From assembly GCA_001599715.1 (NCBI GenBank), contig BCHU01000004.1, positions 1,550,001 to 1,614,000 of the forward strand: a stretch of DNA of 64,000 bases, written 5' to 3'. This stretch comes from Phaeotremella fagi (lineage: Eukaryota > Basidiomycota > Tremellomycetes > Tremellales > Phaeotremellaceae). The translations under genes and the position numbers were made by a program. Positions 22,277-33,955 of this stretch are shown here, piece after piece (the stretch's first letter is position 1; the number at the start of each line of letters is the position of its first letter). Below the pieces are notes generated by a model. It saw nothing but the letters and a program-made list of their open reading frames with translations, did not search any database and was not told the origin of the DNA.

Positions 22277-22776
22277 TAACAGGTTGATTGAGGTTTTATA
22301 GCTGTGGTCAATTTAATATGAATATGTACGCGAAAGAAATCATGTAACATGATTGAGAGGAGGTGTAATATCTCATGTCTATGTAAGCACTAGCAGAACC
22401 TCTTGATGTACAAGGAACAAGTAGATTTCTCTTTGACTGCGCTTGTTCAGTATGCTTCTGCTACCAGTATAGTGTCATCACAACGGAAGTTGAAAATTCT
22501 GTAGGGTAGTGTGGCATGTCTGATCCTTGGAACAATCACTTGTACTCTTCTTGTACAGTGATTTGCCGATGCAGTAAAGGAAGAAATCCTTTTATTGCTG
22601 CGAATGAACTTATACATCCCTTGTCAGAATTCTGAGGTCAGCGATATTGTGGAGCTGGTCTTCTAATTGTACTGCAAGACTATTGCTGTTGTACTCACAA
22701 TTTCTTTCCTTCTTCTTCTCCATTTCTTCGATAACCTCATTATCAAGTAAAACTACTAAACAGACAAAACATCAAC
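22277..22776. promoter_or_regulatory. Spacer with duplicated promoter (copy 2)
   Basis: The counterpart of 21420-21713, still alignable by eye: TGTGGCATG near 22512, GGTCTTCTAATTGTACTG near 22659 and CCTCATTATCAAGTAAAAC near 22735. No gene seen in it. Confidence 0.6.
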
Positions 22777-23294
22777 ATGTCAGACAGTAACAGCTCACAC
22801 ATAATTGGTATTGGACAGATCAAGTCTGAGTTGAAGAGGTGAGTTTTCATTCAATATTCTCACTGAGTTTACCTAGAAACATTGTCCAAACGTCGCAAAG
22901 CGTTGACGAATACGACATCATCATCGACACAACACCTTTCTCTACTCATGTATGTCTCACAACTGTCGAATTTTTCAAGGCAGACAAAGAACTGTACACC
23001 TTCATGCATTACCAAGGTAGCAACACGAGAGAAAATGTTTGGAAGGCGCTTTTGAAGAGTGATTTTGATTGGTTACAGGAGGATCCTGATAAGAGGGATG
23101 GTGATTATGCCATTACTTCTTGGAGAGTTAGAAAGGGGGTTACTGAGCCTCCAGAACATGTTCTCAGCATCATGTTGAGTTTATCAGACAATCTCATTTC
23201 AGCCCATTACAAGACGCTCACTGCGGAGGCGACTGTGGATGTGTTCCGCGGGGAGAATTATATATTTCAATCACAACAGTTAATGAGAAGGTAG
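22777..23294 (+). CDS. Small hypothetical protein, 159 aa (tandem pair, copy 2)
   Basis: Exons 22777-22838 and 22877-23294, with the same intron position and phase as copy 1. The product shares with copy 1 the MSDSNSS start, QSVDEYD, NTRENVWKALLKSDFDWLQE and the Leu-Ser-Asp-Asn…HYKTLT segment. The middle and the last 15 residues differ. It ends only 141 nt from the stop of the minus-strand gene at 23435. No domain recognised. The two copies are clearly paralogous but well diverged, with coding differences concentrated outside the core. Confidence 0.72.
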
Positions 23295-23434
23295 TCAATA
23301 GAGTGTACATATGTATGCGAAAGAAATTAGGTAATATAGATGAGAGGAGGTATTGTATGAAAAGCTTGTCAATGAATACAATGTTCTCTGCATCGATAAA
23401 CTCTACAATACGTCTCTTGCCCATTCAACCAGTT

Positions 23435-24201
23435 CTAAAGACCGGAGTAATGAGATTCTTCTCCATCCCAATTGATAGTCTCTCTTAACACCTCAACTTT
23501 TTTCAACAGCCCAAACATCTCAACTTTCTTCGAATGATCTGTACAACTGTTACGATGGGTTTCTGTTGCCTCGGACCAAAAGTCCAACGCTGGTTCTTGG
23601 TAGTGAAACACTCTGTTGAAGCTTTTACTTGGATTTGGAGCGTTTTCTTCTTTTCTAGCTTTGAGTTTGGCCCGTTCGCTCTCGATCAGACTGACTATGT
23701 GTTCCCAATTATAACAGTTTTCCGATTTTTCTTCTTGATTTCGCTGTTGGTTATTAACATTTTTCGATCGAATCCTCTAATTTGACACATTCACCTCTGT
23801 ATCAGTACACAGCACCCTTCACGATTTCTGTCAAACTCACCAAGGTTCTATTGAATTCGTTCATATCATTACAGTCTTTGAAATATCCAACTCGTAATTT
23901 ATGATGATCGGAATGAGAGTCTAATAGTTGTTTACAATCTTGGCATTCTTTGGTATGAGTTTCGAAAGTGTTGAAGGAAGGTTGTGTAGCGTTGTACAAA
24001 CTGAGGTTTACAGGACAAAACCGTCCTCTACCACCTGGAAGGAATGATGGAGTTTCCCGCTTCAGCTCATATACAAAGTCAAGAAGCTTTTCGTGGTCGA
24101 GGAGCTGGGAACATTTGATTTCTTCCTGAATGTTGTTTAAATCAGTAAGCCTCTCAGAGTAAAGGAGGAGACTGACTTACTGTTGAAGCTGTCTGTGACA
24201 T
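23435..24201 (-). CDS. Small hypothetical protein with CxxC and CTDH motifs, 215 aa
   Basis: Minus-strand exons 24201-24181, 24125-23841, 23776-23435. The first exon codes only seven residues (MSQTAST), exactly as in the next gene, and the second and third introns fall at matching places. The product has ECQDCKQLLD, a Cys-x2-Cys pair (about 74-77), and a later FWSEATETHRNSCTDH segment. The paralogue has KCGPCKEMLY and LWLEAAKNHCTECTDH at corresponding positions. Cys/His retention suggests metal or disulphide use, but that is inference. No signal peptide. Exon 3 was chosen because the nearer acceptor hits a stop at once, while AATTAG at 23777 opens a 113-codon frame matching the paralogue. Confidence 0.72.
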
Positions 24202-24702
24202 TGTTGTACCAATACTTTCACACGGACGTTGTAGAATTGTAGATTGTATATTCAAAGTGGCAAGACCTATGAGAATCATGAACTCACTTGGACAAATCTT
24301 TTGTAAGGTTGTCTTCTTTACGGAGTTATTGATCAGCATGGTCTCTATAAATGAAACAGTAGCGATGTACATAAATGAAAAGCCGTGTCACAATGGATAT
24401 TCATCGTCATCGTCTTCGGTCAAAAAGAATATACCGATTAATTGCAGAGTAGCCACACTGGTCAAACAAGACGTTTTCTCACTTACAGTATCATGACCGT
24501 TTTGCAAGGCTAATACAGCTTCTTGCCGATCAAAGAATGATAAGTCAATTGTGCACACTGGGTCCTATGGTGTTTGGACATATTGCAGATCACCAAAAAG
24601 AACGAACATCGCACTTCCATACATCATAAAAATCATCAATTACCAAGAAACATTTCCAAGCAAACATTCGAAACAAAGGAGAAATAGCAGAAATTTCAAG
24701 AC
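24202..24702. other. Spacer between tandem minus-strand paralogues
   Basis: About 500 nt, containing the promoter of the gene starting at 24201. CATCGTCATCGTC near 24403 is a short trinucleotide run. No gene supported. Confidence 0.45.
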
Positions 24703-25442
24703 TCAGTTACCTCCAGTCTTCTCCTTATTTCTCTTCTCCTCCTCCTCCTTTTCCTTCTCCAATTTCTCACTCCACTCACTTGAGTTGTTGGTGTGATCTG
24801 TACACTCAGTACAGTGATTCTTGGCGGCTTCCAACCAGAGAGCAGCAACTCTGCTTTGGTTTGCATTGACTTCCCTGAAGATTGAACTTGTGGTGTCTTT
24901 GAAGCTGGGGGTGAAGTTTTCGGTTTCTTTCTTGACTTCATCGTACTCATAACACCTCTTTGGGCCGGTATCTTCATCTCCAGAAAAACTCTCCCTGTTG
25001 ACATATTTGATGTCATGAATCTGATAAATTTATATTAGTTTGACACATATCTTTAAAATTTATGATAACTCACGACTTTTGCCTCTACCTCCCCAATATT
25101 CTCGAATGGGATGTTGAAGCCTATCTCTTGGGAATTGAAACGATACTTACTGTAATAGCTGTACAACATCTCCTTGCATGGGCCACATTTTCCACCTTCT
25201 TCAGAAGTAAAGGCGTGTTGATTGTATTTGGTGATGGAAGGTTGAAGACTTTGCGCCAAATTGTTCATATAATAACTATACGGTCCAAGATCTGTACTCT
25301 TCCAACGCAACTCTATACAAAGGTCTAAGAGCTTAGAATGGTTGTCGTACAATGTACATTGGGTGTCTGACTGAATGGTGGTTGTTAGTTTAATAATCCT
25401 GAGGAAATGAAGTTGACTTACAGTAGTGTTCGAGTTTGGCAT
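24703..25442 (-). CDS. Small hypothetical protein with CxxC and CTDH motifs, 211 aa
   Basis: Minus-strand exons 25442-25422, 25370-25074, 25020-24703. The in-frame upstream ATG at 25517 was rejected, because the short 7-codon first exon (MPNSNTT) mirrors the paralogue at 24201, and the 51-nt intron after it is in frame and hides in the long open frame. Core features are shared with the paralogue: C-x…-K-L-L-D-L near the start of exon 2, the CxxCK pair, and WLEAAKNHC…CTDH. The C-terminus is a charged Glu/Lys coiled-coil-like tail (EKEEEEKRNKEK). Function unknown. Confidence 0.72.
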
Positions 25443-26281
25443 AATGAATAAGATACTTGTAATGCGAATGGCAAAAGTAGGGGAAAAGAAAGAAAGAAAG
25501 GCCCAGATATCTGTCATTAAATAAGTCTTGCCTCAGACAATGACTTGTTATCTCAATAAAGGAAACTCTCCATTGATCTCTGCTCCACCACCAAGCTGCT
25601 CCACCACTCCAAAGGAGAGTGAAGAGAATCGACTCGATGTAATCAGGAAGTCTTCAGGAGAAGGCAACAATCAAGTCTTCGATAGCTAGATTGGATTTTG
25701 TTCATCATGTCATCTATCATTACTGATAAGAACACATTGTAAATATCGACTAAATGTGCTGAGTCACAGTATCTCCTTACAAGGTCGGCCACTCCAATAA
25801 CGACAACTGTCGTCGGTATCGTGTTCACTCACAGGTAAAACAATAGATTTTGCCAATGTTGAATTTTCGCCACCTTGGTTTCAGCTCAGACTGATTTCAA
25901 AACACCACTTTCAACTCTTGGATTTCTCCTTTATTCTTCATTTATCATTTCTCACTTTATCTCAGATAGTACTAGTATCTTGTATATTTATCTTCACATC
26001 AGCCCCAAAAAGTTCTCGTACCGTCCTTACTTTGTCCCTCGATCCTGGCGTGGTTGAGAATTCGTTCGACACCAGCAAATCGTCAAAGCTTTGATTTTTA
26101 CGACATCGCTTTCTTTGTCTACTCATCACTTTCTTTTTCTATTTCCACTACATTACATGGGAAGATACTCTTAAGAGTAGTTACGATTTGTATCAGTAAT
26201 TCATCATTAACGACATTATTTTGGAATAACTATTTCTCCTATCTTTCTTTCACCTGACGACACACCACCACTACGACGACT
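25443..26281. other. Divergent spacer
   Basis: About 840 nt between divergent starts. GCTGCTCCACCACTCC recurs in slightly changed form near 25587-25610. Short open frames here lack support. The stretch 26100-26281 is pyrimidine-rich and probably the leader of the plus-strand gene at 26282. Confidence 0.45.
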
Positions 26282-27433
26282 ATGTTCTCACTCGCTGACG
26301 AATTGGCTAATGCTCTGGATGAACCTAATGGATCTAGAAGTTTAGCTGAGGAATTTGGATTGGATTTCGGTGATGACCATGGAGATCAACAAGTGAAGGA
26401 AAGTGATAACGGTAAGTCTATACTATACGTTTGATGCAAAGCTTAACACCACCTCACAGAATTCAGAACCCCCCCAACATTCAATCAACTCATTGAAGAT
26501 GATGGATTCAATGAATCACCTAACCCAGCGTCTATTCTTCAAACCCCTGACGATGGATTCAACATGAACGAATTTCAGATGAACGATAATTTCAACTCCT
26601 TAAACCTCGAAATGGGGTTCCATAATGATCACATATATGATCGGGAGGTAGATGTAGACGGGGATGAATTTAATTTCAAAATTCATGATAACGAACATGA
26701 CCTCTCAAACGAAAAGGATAATTTCTTTACTCCCAAAATCGATAAGGATCCTTCGATAACTTTAGAAGAATGTTCATTGGTCATGAAGGATTTAATCAAG
26801 AATCTACGGAATCTGGATCTACGACCTGTTACCACTGGAAAAGATATTTCAGCACAGAGTCAATTGAGAATTGATGAGAGGTTACAAGGTTATATTAATC
26901 GGTTGAATGAGTTTGAGAGGATTCAGGATGAATGGGGTAGAGAGTTGGGTGGGATTATGAGGGATTTTGGATTGAATTTGGATTTGAACTCTGCTTTACA
27001 TGATGATTCACATTCATTAGAGGGAGATCATAAGGGGTTGAACGAGTTCGAACATGACGATCAAGAGGTTCACGACATGTTCTCACCATCGAATTCACCT
27101 ATCGAGCCCAACATCACCACCGCTCTCAAATATCTAGAATCTATCAACGTCCAAATCCAAGATTCCCTACACACCTTGAACGAGGGTATCAATCTCTCAA
27201 CCTCACTCAACGTCTCTTCAGCCAGATCTCTACGAGGCGTGAAAAAGGGGATCATGAATTGGAAAGAACGTGAGGAGGAGGAAGAGTTCTGTAAAGCTGC
27301 TATCAAGGGTTTTGAGGAGGTCAGGGAGGGTTTGGACGTGAGACGTGTGTTGGAAACTGAGGTTAACGGGTTTGAAGTTGTTCTTGATGATTATGGGAGG
27401 AGGTTGGGGGTTTTGGTGCATGCTTTGAGGTGA
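26282..27433 (+). CDS. Hypothetical coiled-coil-like protein, 367 aa
   Basis: Exons 26282-26411 and 26460-27433. The N-terminus (MFSLADELANALDEP) begins an amphipathic helix, followed by an acidic, Asn/Asp-rich middle and then long helical stretches (for example LRIDERLQGYINRLNEFERI and the part around 330-365) that could form coiled coils. No catalytic motif, signal peptide or membrane segment. I do not recognise the family. Its single intron and good coding bias suggest an ordinary conserved cellular gene. A structural or tethering role would be a guess. Confidence 0.7.
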
Positions 27434-27823
27434 TTTCGGTTTTCTTGATGATTGTTATGATAATGATAACGATGGTGTCAACGACGATTATGATAATGAC
27501 ATTCTTATACATATACCTCGCAATACGATGTATCCATCCATCCATACCTTCTTTTTACCTGCTGAACAAAGACTATTTCCTCGAAGTTACTTGGCAGGAA
27601 CACAGGATAATCGCGTCTAACCTTTTTGATTTTTATTGGGTTTTTTCAGGTTAATTCGATTCATTTTCCTGGCTACGCAGCACAGCATTTGACAGCAGCA
27701 GGCAGCACACAGCAACAGCAACACAACATCAACAACACCAAGATTGAGAGGATCGTGATGCTCAATATCATCGTATATCTTTATAATCAATAACCCCCTC
27801 ATACACTGACACCCCACCTTCCA
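27434..27823. other. Spacer
   Basis: About 390 nt. Contains a GATNATGATAA-type repeat (27445-27502) just after the stop and a CAGCA-rich stretch (27676-27725). No gene is seen. Confidence 0.4.
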
Positions 27824-29341
27824 ATGGTCAGGTTAATCACCTACCTCCAACCAGTTCTTTACCATCTCCACAACCTCACAAGAACCATTCAACCCTACTT
27901 CAAATCCCTAACAAGAACAATCAAAAAACATCCCAGAAAAACAATCTTCATCTCATGTATCGTTTCTCTAATCTTACTCTGGTTATACATCTATCACCTA
28001 GTCTGGACAGATTTAGGTAGATGGTATTGGAATTATTTGGTTAGTTTCCATCCTGTTTTAGCGTATGTTTTACCTAAAGGTTCTTGGGGGGAGATTGAAC
28101 ATCCTCCAAGATGGTTGAGTCCGATTTACGAGGCTCCTTGGATGGGTAGTTTTGTTCAACCGGTTTTGACACGTCCTGTTTATGATTATCATCAACAGGG
28201 TTCGGAGATCAAACAGAATTTCGATATTTTGGATAGAGATTCATTCAATCATGATCTTGGCCATGGGAAACATCTCATCAGTCCTTCGTTAATCAAATTA
28301 CACATCTTCTCAACCCCAACCGAAAAATCATACATCAAACGTCAAACAATACGTAAATGTTCACCCCTCCTTTCAATCCCATCGGAATATCATCATCTGA
28401 TAGAAATGAAATTCGTAGTTGGTTATCCAATGATCAATCGGACTGATATCCTTGATACCGAGATGGAAGGTTTAATAAGAGAGGAGGAGAGGGAGTATGG
28501 AGATCTGTTCAGGATAAAAGGTTTACAGCATGGTGATAATTTACGTGAGGGGAAGATTTTACGTTGGGTTTCAGACGTTGGGGATGGGTTGGATGGGGGT
28601 CGTGAAAGTTTGTTCTTGTTCAAGATGGACGATGATGTGGGTTATCCTCTGCATGAGATCTTTTGTTGGAGTTGTGTTAACAATGTTTTAGACTATCACC
28701 AACATGCCTAATTTCTTGAACCTACTCACCTCACTGGATCTGAATAAACATTATTATTTCGGTACTTCACTCGCTAGATGGCCTGCGTATAATTTTCATT
28801 TCACCGGTTTACTGACTGGGTATAGCTGGAGAGTGGTAAGTGGTTGAGTTGTTGTTGTGATACTTGTACTGACCCCTGCTTAGGTTAAAACCCTCTCCGC
28901 AGGAATCAAGAATCTAAGACAGCTTGATATTGAATGGTCCTACGACGATGATGTCCTAATGGGTGAAATGATGGTGAGCACCTAATCTCCTCAACCCAAG
29001 TCCATCATTGACCAATTCCCCAGTCAATCCTCCCCTCCGCTCCAAACTGCATAAAAACCAATCCAAGCATCCACCTCCCAAAACACTGCAACGTCACCGA
29101 ACCCCCTCCCTGGGGATACCTCCCCCCTCCACCACTCTACGACAAAAGAACCAATTTGGTCTGGTACGATTTTTTGAGACGAGCAGGTGATTTCGCGGTT
29201 TGGTGGATCAAAGGTGATTTAGCTGTTCATTCTTGGTGGTTGAAATTTGATGAAATCTATGAGATGGAATTTGGGGAACGGGTTGGGGGGTTGGTTTGGG
29301 AGGCTCCTGCTTGGATACAGAAGTTGGCTGAGAGGGGTTGA
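27824..29341 (+). CDS. Type II membrane glycosyltransferase, GT31 (beta-1,3-galactosyltransferase-like)
   Basis: Exons 27824-28636, 28692-28835, 28884-28973, 29024-29341, giving 454 aa. A membrane anchor at residues about 43-62 (FISCIVSLILLWLYIY) after a short basic cytoplasmic tail fits a Golgi type II enzyme. Catalytic-domain motifs fit GT31: KFVVGYP, EEREYGDLFRIKGLQHGDNL, FLFKMDDDT (the DDD metal site at 269-271, split by an intron) and WSYDDDVLMGEM, the position of the usual EDVxxG motif. The reaction would be transfer of galactose or a related sugar from a UDP donor to a glycan; the acceptor cannot be told. The donor at 28637 (GTGGGT) was chosen because it gives the DDD-T-x-T-N-M-P-N continuation. 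Confidence 0.85.
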
Positions 29342-29829
29342 TAGGGGTGGTGGTGGTTGTTTCTGTTGTATCTATAGGGCATGTCTTTTAGACCTTTCAT
29401 TGCATACTGTTATCATTCATGCTGTTGTTCTCTTCTTTCTCGCTATCATGAACGTCCTTTTCACCATCGTAATGATCGTCATCGTCATCGGTATCGGTGA
29501 TGACCGTAGGGCACAAGGGGGATCAGGTAAGCCTAAGCCTTAGCATCTATATACTGTATTTAATCTATTATTAAACATCTCTTATCATATCTCTCATCTT
29601 CATCTACTTCCACAGAAGACTCTCTAAGGTCACCTTCAATCTCAACATCATCAATCTCGTTCTCACCATCTCGTCTGTGTCACCATCGAATTTAGATCGG
29701 ACAACCGGCGGGACCGACGCTGACGTTGATTCAATCCTTGTACCACAACACCGACCCTATTTATAATCCAATCCAACAAACTCACTTCAACATCTATCAT
29801 TCAACAACAACTAGAGGTCTCTGGATACA
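29342..29829. other. Spacer
   Basis: About 490 nt with a TCATCGTCATCGTCATCG-type run (29468-29491). The ORF track-like short frames here have no support. No gene is seen. It should contain the promoter of the transporter at 29830. Confidence 0.4.
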
Positions 29830-32524
29830 ATGTCTATCCCAGCGTATCTCCGACCTGAGATATCGAGGAATAACTCCAACAACACCCATCGATCTACCAC
29901 TTCGATCTCAAGACGACCCCATGCACAACATCGTGAATACAACCCTGGAAACCCGATCATCATAACAGGTGAACCAACCACCGATTCAGTGAATGATTTA
30001 TGGATGTTTGATCAAGCACAAGCTGAAGCTGATGCCGAGGCTGAGGGGGTAGACCACACGGAAAACGATGAGGAATCATCACCAGATCCTGATGAATGGG
30101 ATAACTTACGTGATGGGTCCATCTCACGTCGACCAGCTTGGAGAAGACCTTCGCCAGGTTGGGTTTACCCTTTCATAGTTGGAGCTACACTTTGTATGGG
30201 AATGTGTATGGCTCCCAGATCTGAGATTTATATCAATTTGGCTTGTCTCGCTCATCCTCCTCAACAACATCAATCTGAACATCTCGGTGTTGGTGTTTAT
30301 CAAGATCATGGATTTAAGGTGGAGTCGTTTGGACAAGATGGTTGGGTGTCCACGTCAACGTCAACATCGATTTCAATCGATAATTCTACCCTTCAAACTC
30401 CTTCATCTGGGAAACATCTTTCACCAGCTGACGAATGGTTCATCAAACTCCAACATGATATCTATGAATACAAGATCCATCATCATGAGATCAATAACGA
30501 ACCGATGTCCACGTCTACCTCGAAAACGATCCCGTCGACTTCTTCATTACCAGGTCCATCTGTTCCTATTCCACATCCAACAAATCCAAGTGAACCTTCA
30601 CCAACTGCGCCCAGTCAACCTGGTTCAGATTCAGATAGACCTGTACCAACTAATCGACCTTTCATAGAGATCGACCCGGAGTTGTGTAAACGTGATCCAA
30701 AAGTTCAAGCTGCTGCTGCTAAACTGACAATGAGTATGTAATTAATGACTACAACTTGAGATAAAACTGATCACAAAATCAGTCATGACCGTCACAATGG
30801 GATTGTTGTCAGCTATAACAACAGGTTTCTGGGGACAGAAATCCGATCGAATAGGTCGATCGAAAGTTATGGCAATTTGCGAAACTGGGTTTTTACTAAA
30901 GTAAATTGATGATCTGAAAAACGACTGACTCCCAGTGAACTCCTTTTCGTTCTAGTGGCCACTTTCCCGTATCTAGCTCCAGGTGGTTATAGAGCTTTAC
31001 TTTTCGGTCCAACCATTGATGGGCTACTTGGTGGAATCTCTACTATGACTGCTACCATCCATGCTTATCTCTCTGATGTCACAGCTGAAGGTTCACGGGC
31101 TACTGTTTTCTCTAGGTTGAGTGGGATCATGATGTTGGGTTTCGCTTGTGGTCCAGTCATCGGTAGTTCACTCATCAACGCTACTGGGAACATGTGAGTG
31201 ACGTTTTATTCATTCTGAATTATTGTCTAACCAGTGGTAGTATGATGCCATTCTATGTCTCAGTTTGCGTTCATTTCTTCTACGTCATGATGATGATCTT
31301 CCTCTTACCTGAATCACTTTCTACACAATCAAGACAGATCCTAGCCAAACAAGCGAAATCAGCTCAAGCGCTCGAAAGAAGAAGAGAAGAATTGGAAAGA
31401 GAATGGGAAGATGAAACTCCAGCCGAAGATCAGTTGGATCCATTACAATCGACAACAGGTGATTCAGCATGGTCAAGGATTAGTTTATCAGGTCCGAATT
31501 CTTCGAGAAGACAGAAAAAGACTATTGGAAGTATTAAACGAACATTTAAACGGATGTTCAGGTTTCTGGAACCTATCACCGTTTTCGCTCCTCGGGATAA
31601 GGACGAGGCTGTTTGGGGTTACGGCGCACAGGGGAAAGATTATAATATGCTTTTCATTGGTTTCACTATTTTCTTCATGAGTATGATGACTGTATGTGGT
31701 TTCCTTTGCTTTCGGGGTTTATGGACGATTACTGACTTGATTGGTTCAGGGGATTATGCAAACTAAAACCCAATTCACGTTTTTCGTCTTTGGTTGGACT
31801 TCTGCGCAACTTGGTCCTTACATGTCTTTGATGAGTGGTTTAAGAGGAATGGTTCTGTTGGTCCTTGTTCCAGGTATGTCCACTAGTGCATAACTATATC
31901 AACGAACGACCTATTGACCTAATCTTAGTGGCTATGTACTACCTCAAACCCCGATTCACACCTACAGCAGTCATCGAAACCGACCCATCAGCCTCGGCAA
32001 TCTCCACCAACACCCACCAAACGTCCGAATCAAACGACGAATCCCAAATCCAACCACTCCCACCGGCATCCAAACGATCAACCCATCTCGATATCCTGAT
32101 CATCCGATTTTGTCTCCTAGAATTCATACCATACATCATCATAGCGCTCAACCCCTCCTCCGAAACGTTGTTCATCGTATTGACAGCAATCCTGACATTC
32201 GGAAGTGCAGCTGGACCAGCGATGAATTCACTCGCTTTGGGTTTACTTTCTTCCTCACGAGAAAGTGGGAAACTGTTCGGAGGGATCGCAGTGATCCATT
32301 CAATTGGAGCCTCGTTGATCTCGCCATTACTCTTTGGAACGGTTTTCGCAGCTACCGTCGGATGGTACGCCCCGACGGTATTCGCTTTGGCAGCGGGGAT
32401 CTTGATGAGTGCACAGTTCACACTTAGTTTCGTTAGGTTACCTAAGGTCGAACAAGGTGGTCGGGTACCGAGAGGTAGGAGTAGAGGCGTGAAGAGAGTT
32501 AAGAGTAGTGCTGTGGTTGTTTAG
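29830..32524 (+). CDS. Major facilitator superfamily transporter with long polar segments, 818 aa
   Basis: Exons 29830-30733, 30783-30900, 30936-31193, 31235-31691, 31750-31873, 31929-32524. The first helix appears near residue 115 (YPFIVGATLCMGMC), after a 110-residue acidic N-terminus. A very long polar loop (about 170-300) sits between helix 1 and helix 2. The signature loop GFWGQKSDRIGRSKVM follows, then AYLSDVTAEGSRATVF and GFACGPVIGSSLI, all typical of the DHA1-like group that includes yeast YCR023C. A second charged loop (about 455-545) lies between the two halves. At 818 residues it is much longer than the usual 450-600, owing to the polar insertions. Substrate unknown; plasma or vacuolar membrane is likely. 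Confidence 0.88.
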
Positions 32525-32897
32525 CGGACGTGGGCGTTTACGGTTGTATTGTAATGTGTTTTGACGATTTTATCTGTGTACGAGACTTTACTTGGCTTTG
32601 TTACTTTACTTTAATAATTTTCCTATAGAAATGGGTTTTAGATACACGATTCAGAACCTTGTAAAATGTGATTTTTGATGAAACTTCCAGCTTCTTGATG
32701 AGTCGCCTTGTTCTTTGACTCTGCAATGTTCACAAGTTAAGGCATTAGTGGTTGAAGGCAGTAAAATACGACATATAGTACAGTATTCTCCAGGACCAAC
32801 ATTTCGATACATCCACATTCTTTCCTACAAGCTAACTATCAAACATTACCTCACATATCATTGACTAAATTCGTACAGTAACTAAATCCAAAGAATA
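32525..32897. other. Convergent spacer
   Basis: About 370 nt between the transporter stop and the stop of the first array gene. Carries GTACAGTAT at 32779 and CGTACAGTAAC at 32873. No gene seen. Confidence 0.45.
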
Positions 32898-33510
32898 CTA
32901 GTGGAAAACTTTAGACAAAATCTTACGGATAGTACCCTTTGACTTCTCACTTGTTTCCTTCTCATCCTCCTTTTTATCAACTTTCAGAATCTCCTCCCAA
33001 TAAATTTTACTTTCTGGGTAAAGCTTCTCATAGTTTTTAAGATTTTCTACCGCATTCTCTGCATAAAGCTTTTGATGAACACTCCACATCTCATCAAAGG
33101 TTGATATAAAAAGACTTGCATCATCATAATGTGTTTTTTCCAAGAACTCTTGGATTTCTTCGGAAGCTTTCTCATATGATTGATTTTCATAGTCTTGTTG
33201 GAAACCACGATACTTTCCAGTGTTGTCTGGTGCTATAAATTGGATGTGCAGCTTGAGAGATCCATCTTCTCGTATGTTTGATCTTATGATTGTGCGGTAC
33301 TTGATGTCTGGACAGGCTTCTGACCAAAAAAACGTTCGGGTTATCCAGACGTGCGAATCACTGTTTGTTGATCTGCAAATGAGTGTCAGTTAGTATTCCT
33401 CTTACTATACCATTGAGAATTGTCTATGATCGATGATCGGAAAGCTGTCAAATGATCACTCACCCATCGAAAATTGAGCGTGGGACAATTGCAGAAGACC
33501 GGAGATTCAT
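32898..33510 (-). CDS. Small hypothetical array protein, 173 aa (array member 1)
   Basis: Exons 33510-33464 and 33372-32898. The 47-nt first exon ends in a split Gly codon (…IFDG), exactly as in the next gene. The product contains YENQSYEKASEEIQEFL, then DDASLFISTFDEMWSVHQ, and ends in a Lys-rich acidic linker and a terminal helix KSKGTIRKILSKVFH. The terminal 15 residues are identical in the next gene. No signal peptide, membrane helix or known domain. The conserved FDEMW block and terminal helix are the family hallmarks. I infer tandem duplication; function unknown. Confidence 0.75.
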
Positions 33511-33955
33511 TTCTCTGAATAACAAGATTGGAGAGTGTCTGTTGGGACAAGTTTTGGAAAGAGAAGTGAAGGAAATGCTCGGGACTACTGTATAGCTGAG
33601 GTGGTTGTGGAGCAGAGATACAAAGGAAAAATTGAACGTGCCAGTAGAAGCTCATTTACCACAGATAAGAAGACCGACATACAAGTTCAGTAGCTGCTTC
33701 TCTGTGGTGGAGCCACAAAGGTTATAATCAATTTCTGTCTTTGTTGTTTTTGTTCATTCAACCCTGCCTTTGTCCTTTATTAGACTGTTCAAAAGCAACT
33801 CCGATTTGTTTGGGAAGGTATTTGACGGGTCTTTCTGAGCATGTCCTGTTAGATAAGTCGACTTAGATACATCCACATTCTTTCCAGGGATTAAACTATC
33901 AAACCACCCTCCCTTACAATGACTACACTCATATCATTACTGTATCCAAAGAATA
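33511..33955. other. Spacer between array members
   Basis: About 445 nt with the promoter of the gene starting at 33510. Parts resemble the region ahead of 34564: both have a CCACAAAGGTT block and a stretch reading (minus strand) CCCACACTTAATC/CCAAAACTTGTC before the ATG. No gene seen. Confidence 0.4.

Noticed and set aside
26282..27433. Possible kinetochore or tether protein because of its helices
   Set aside because: Helical content alone is not evidence. No motif supports a named function.
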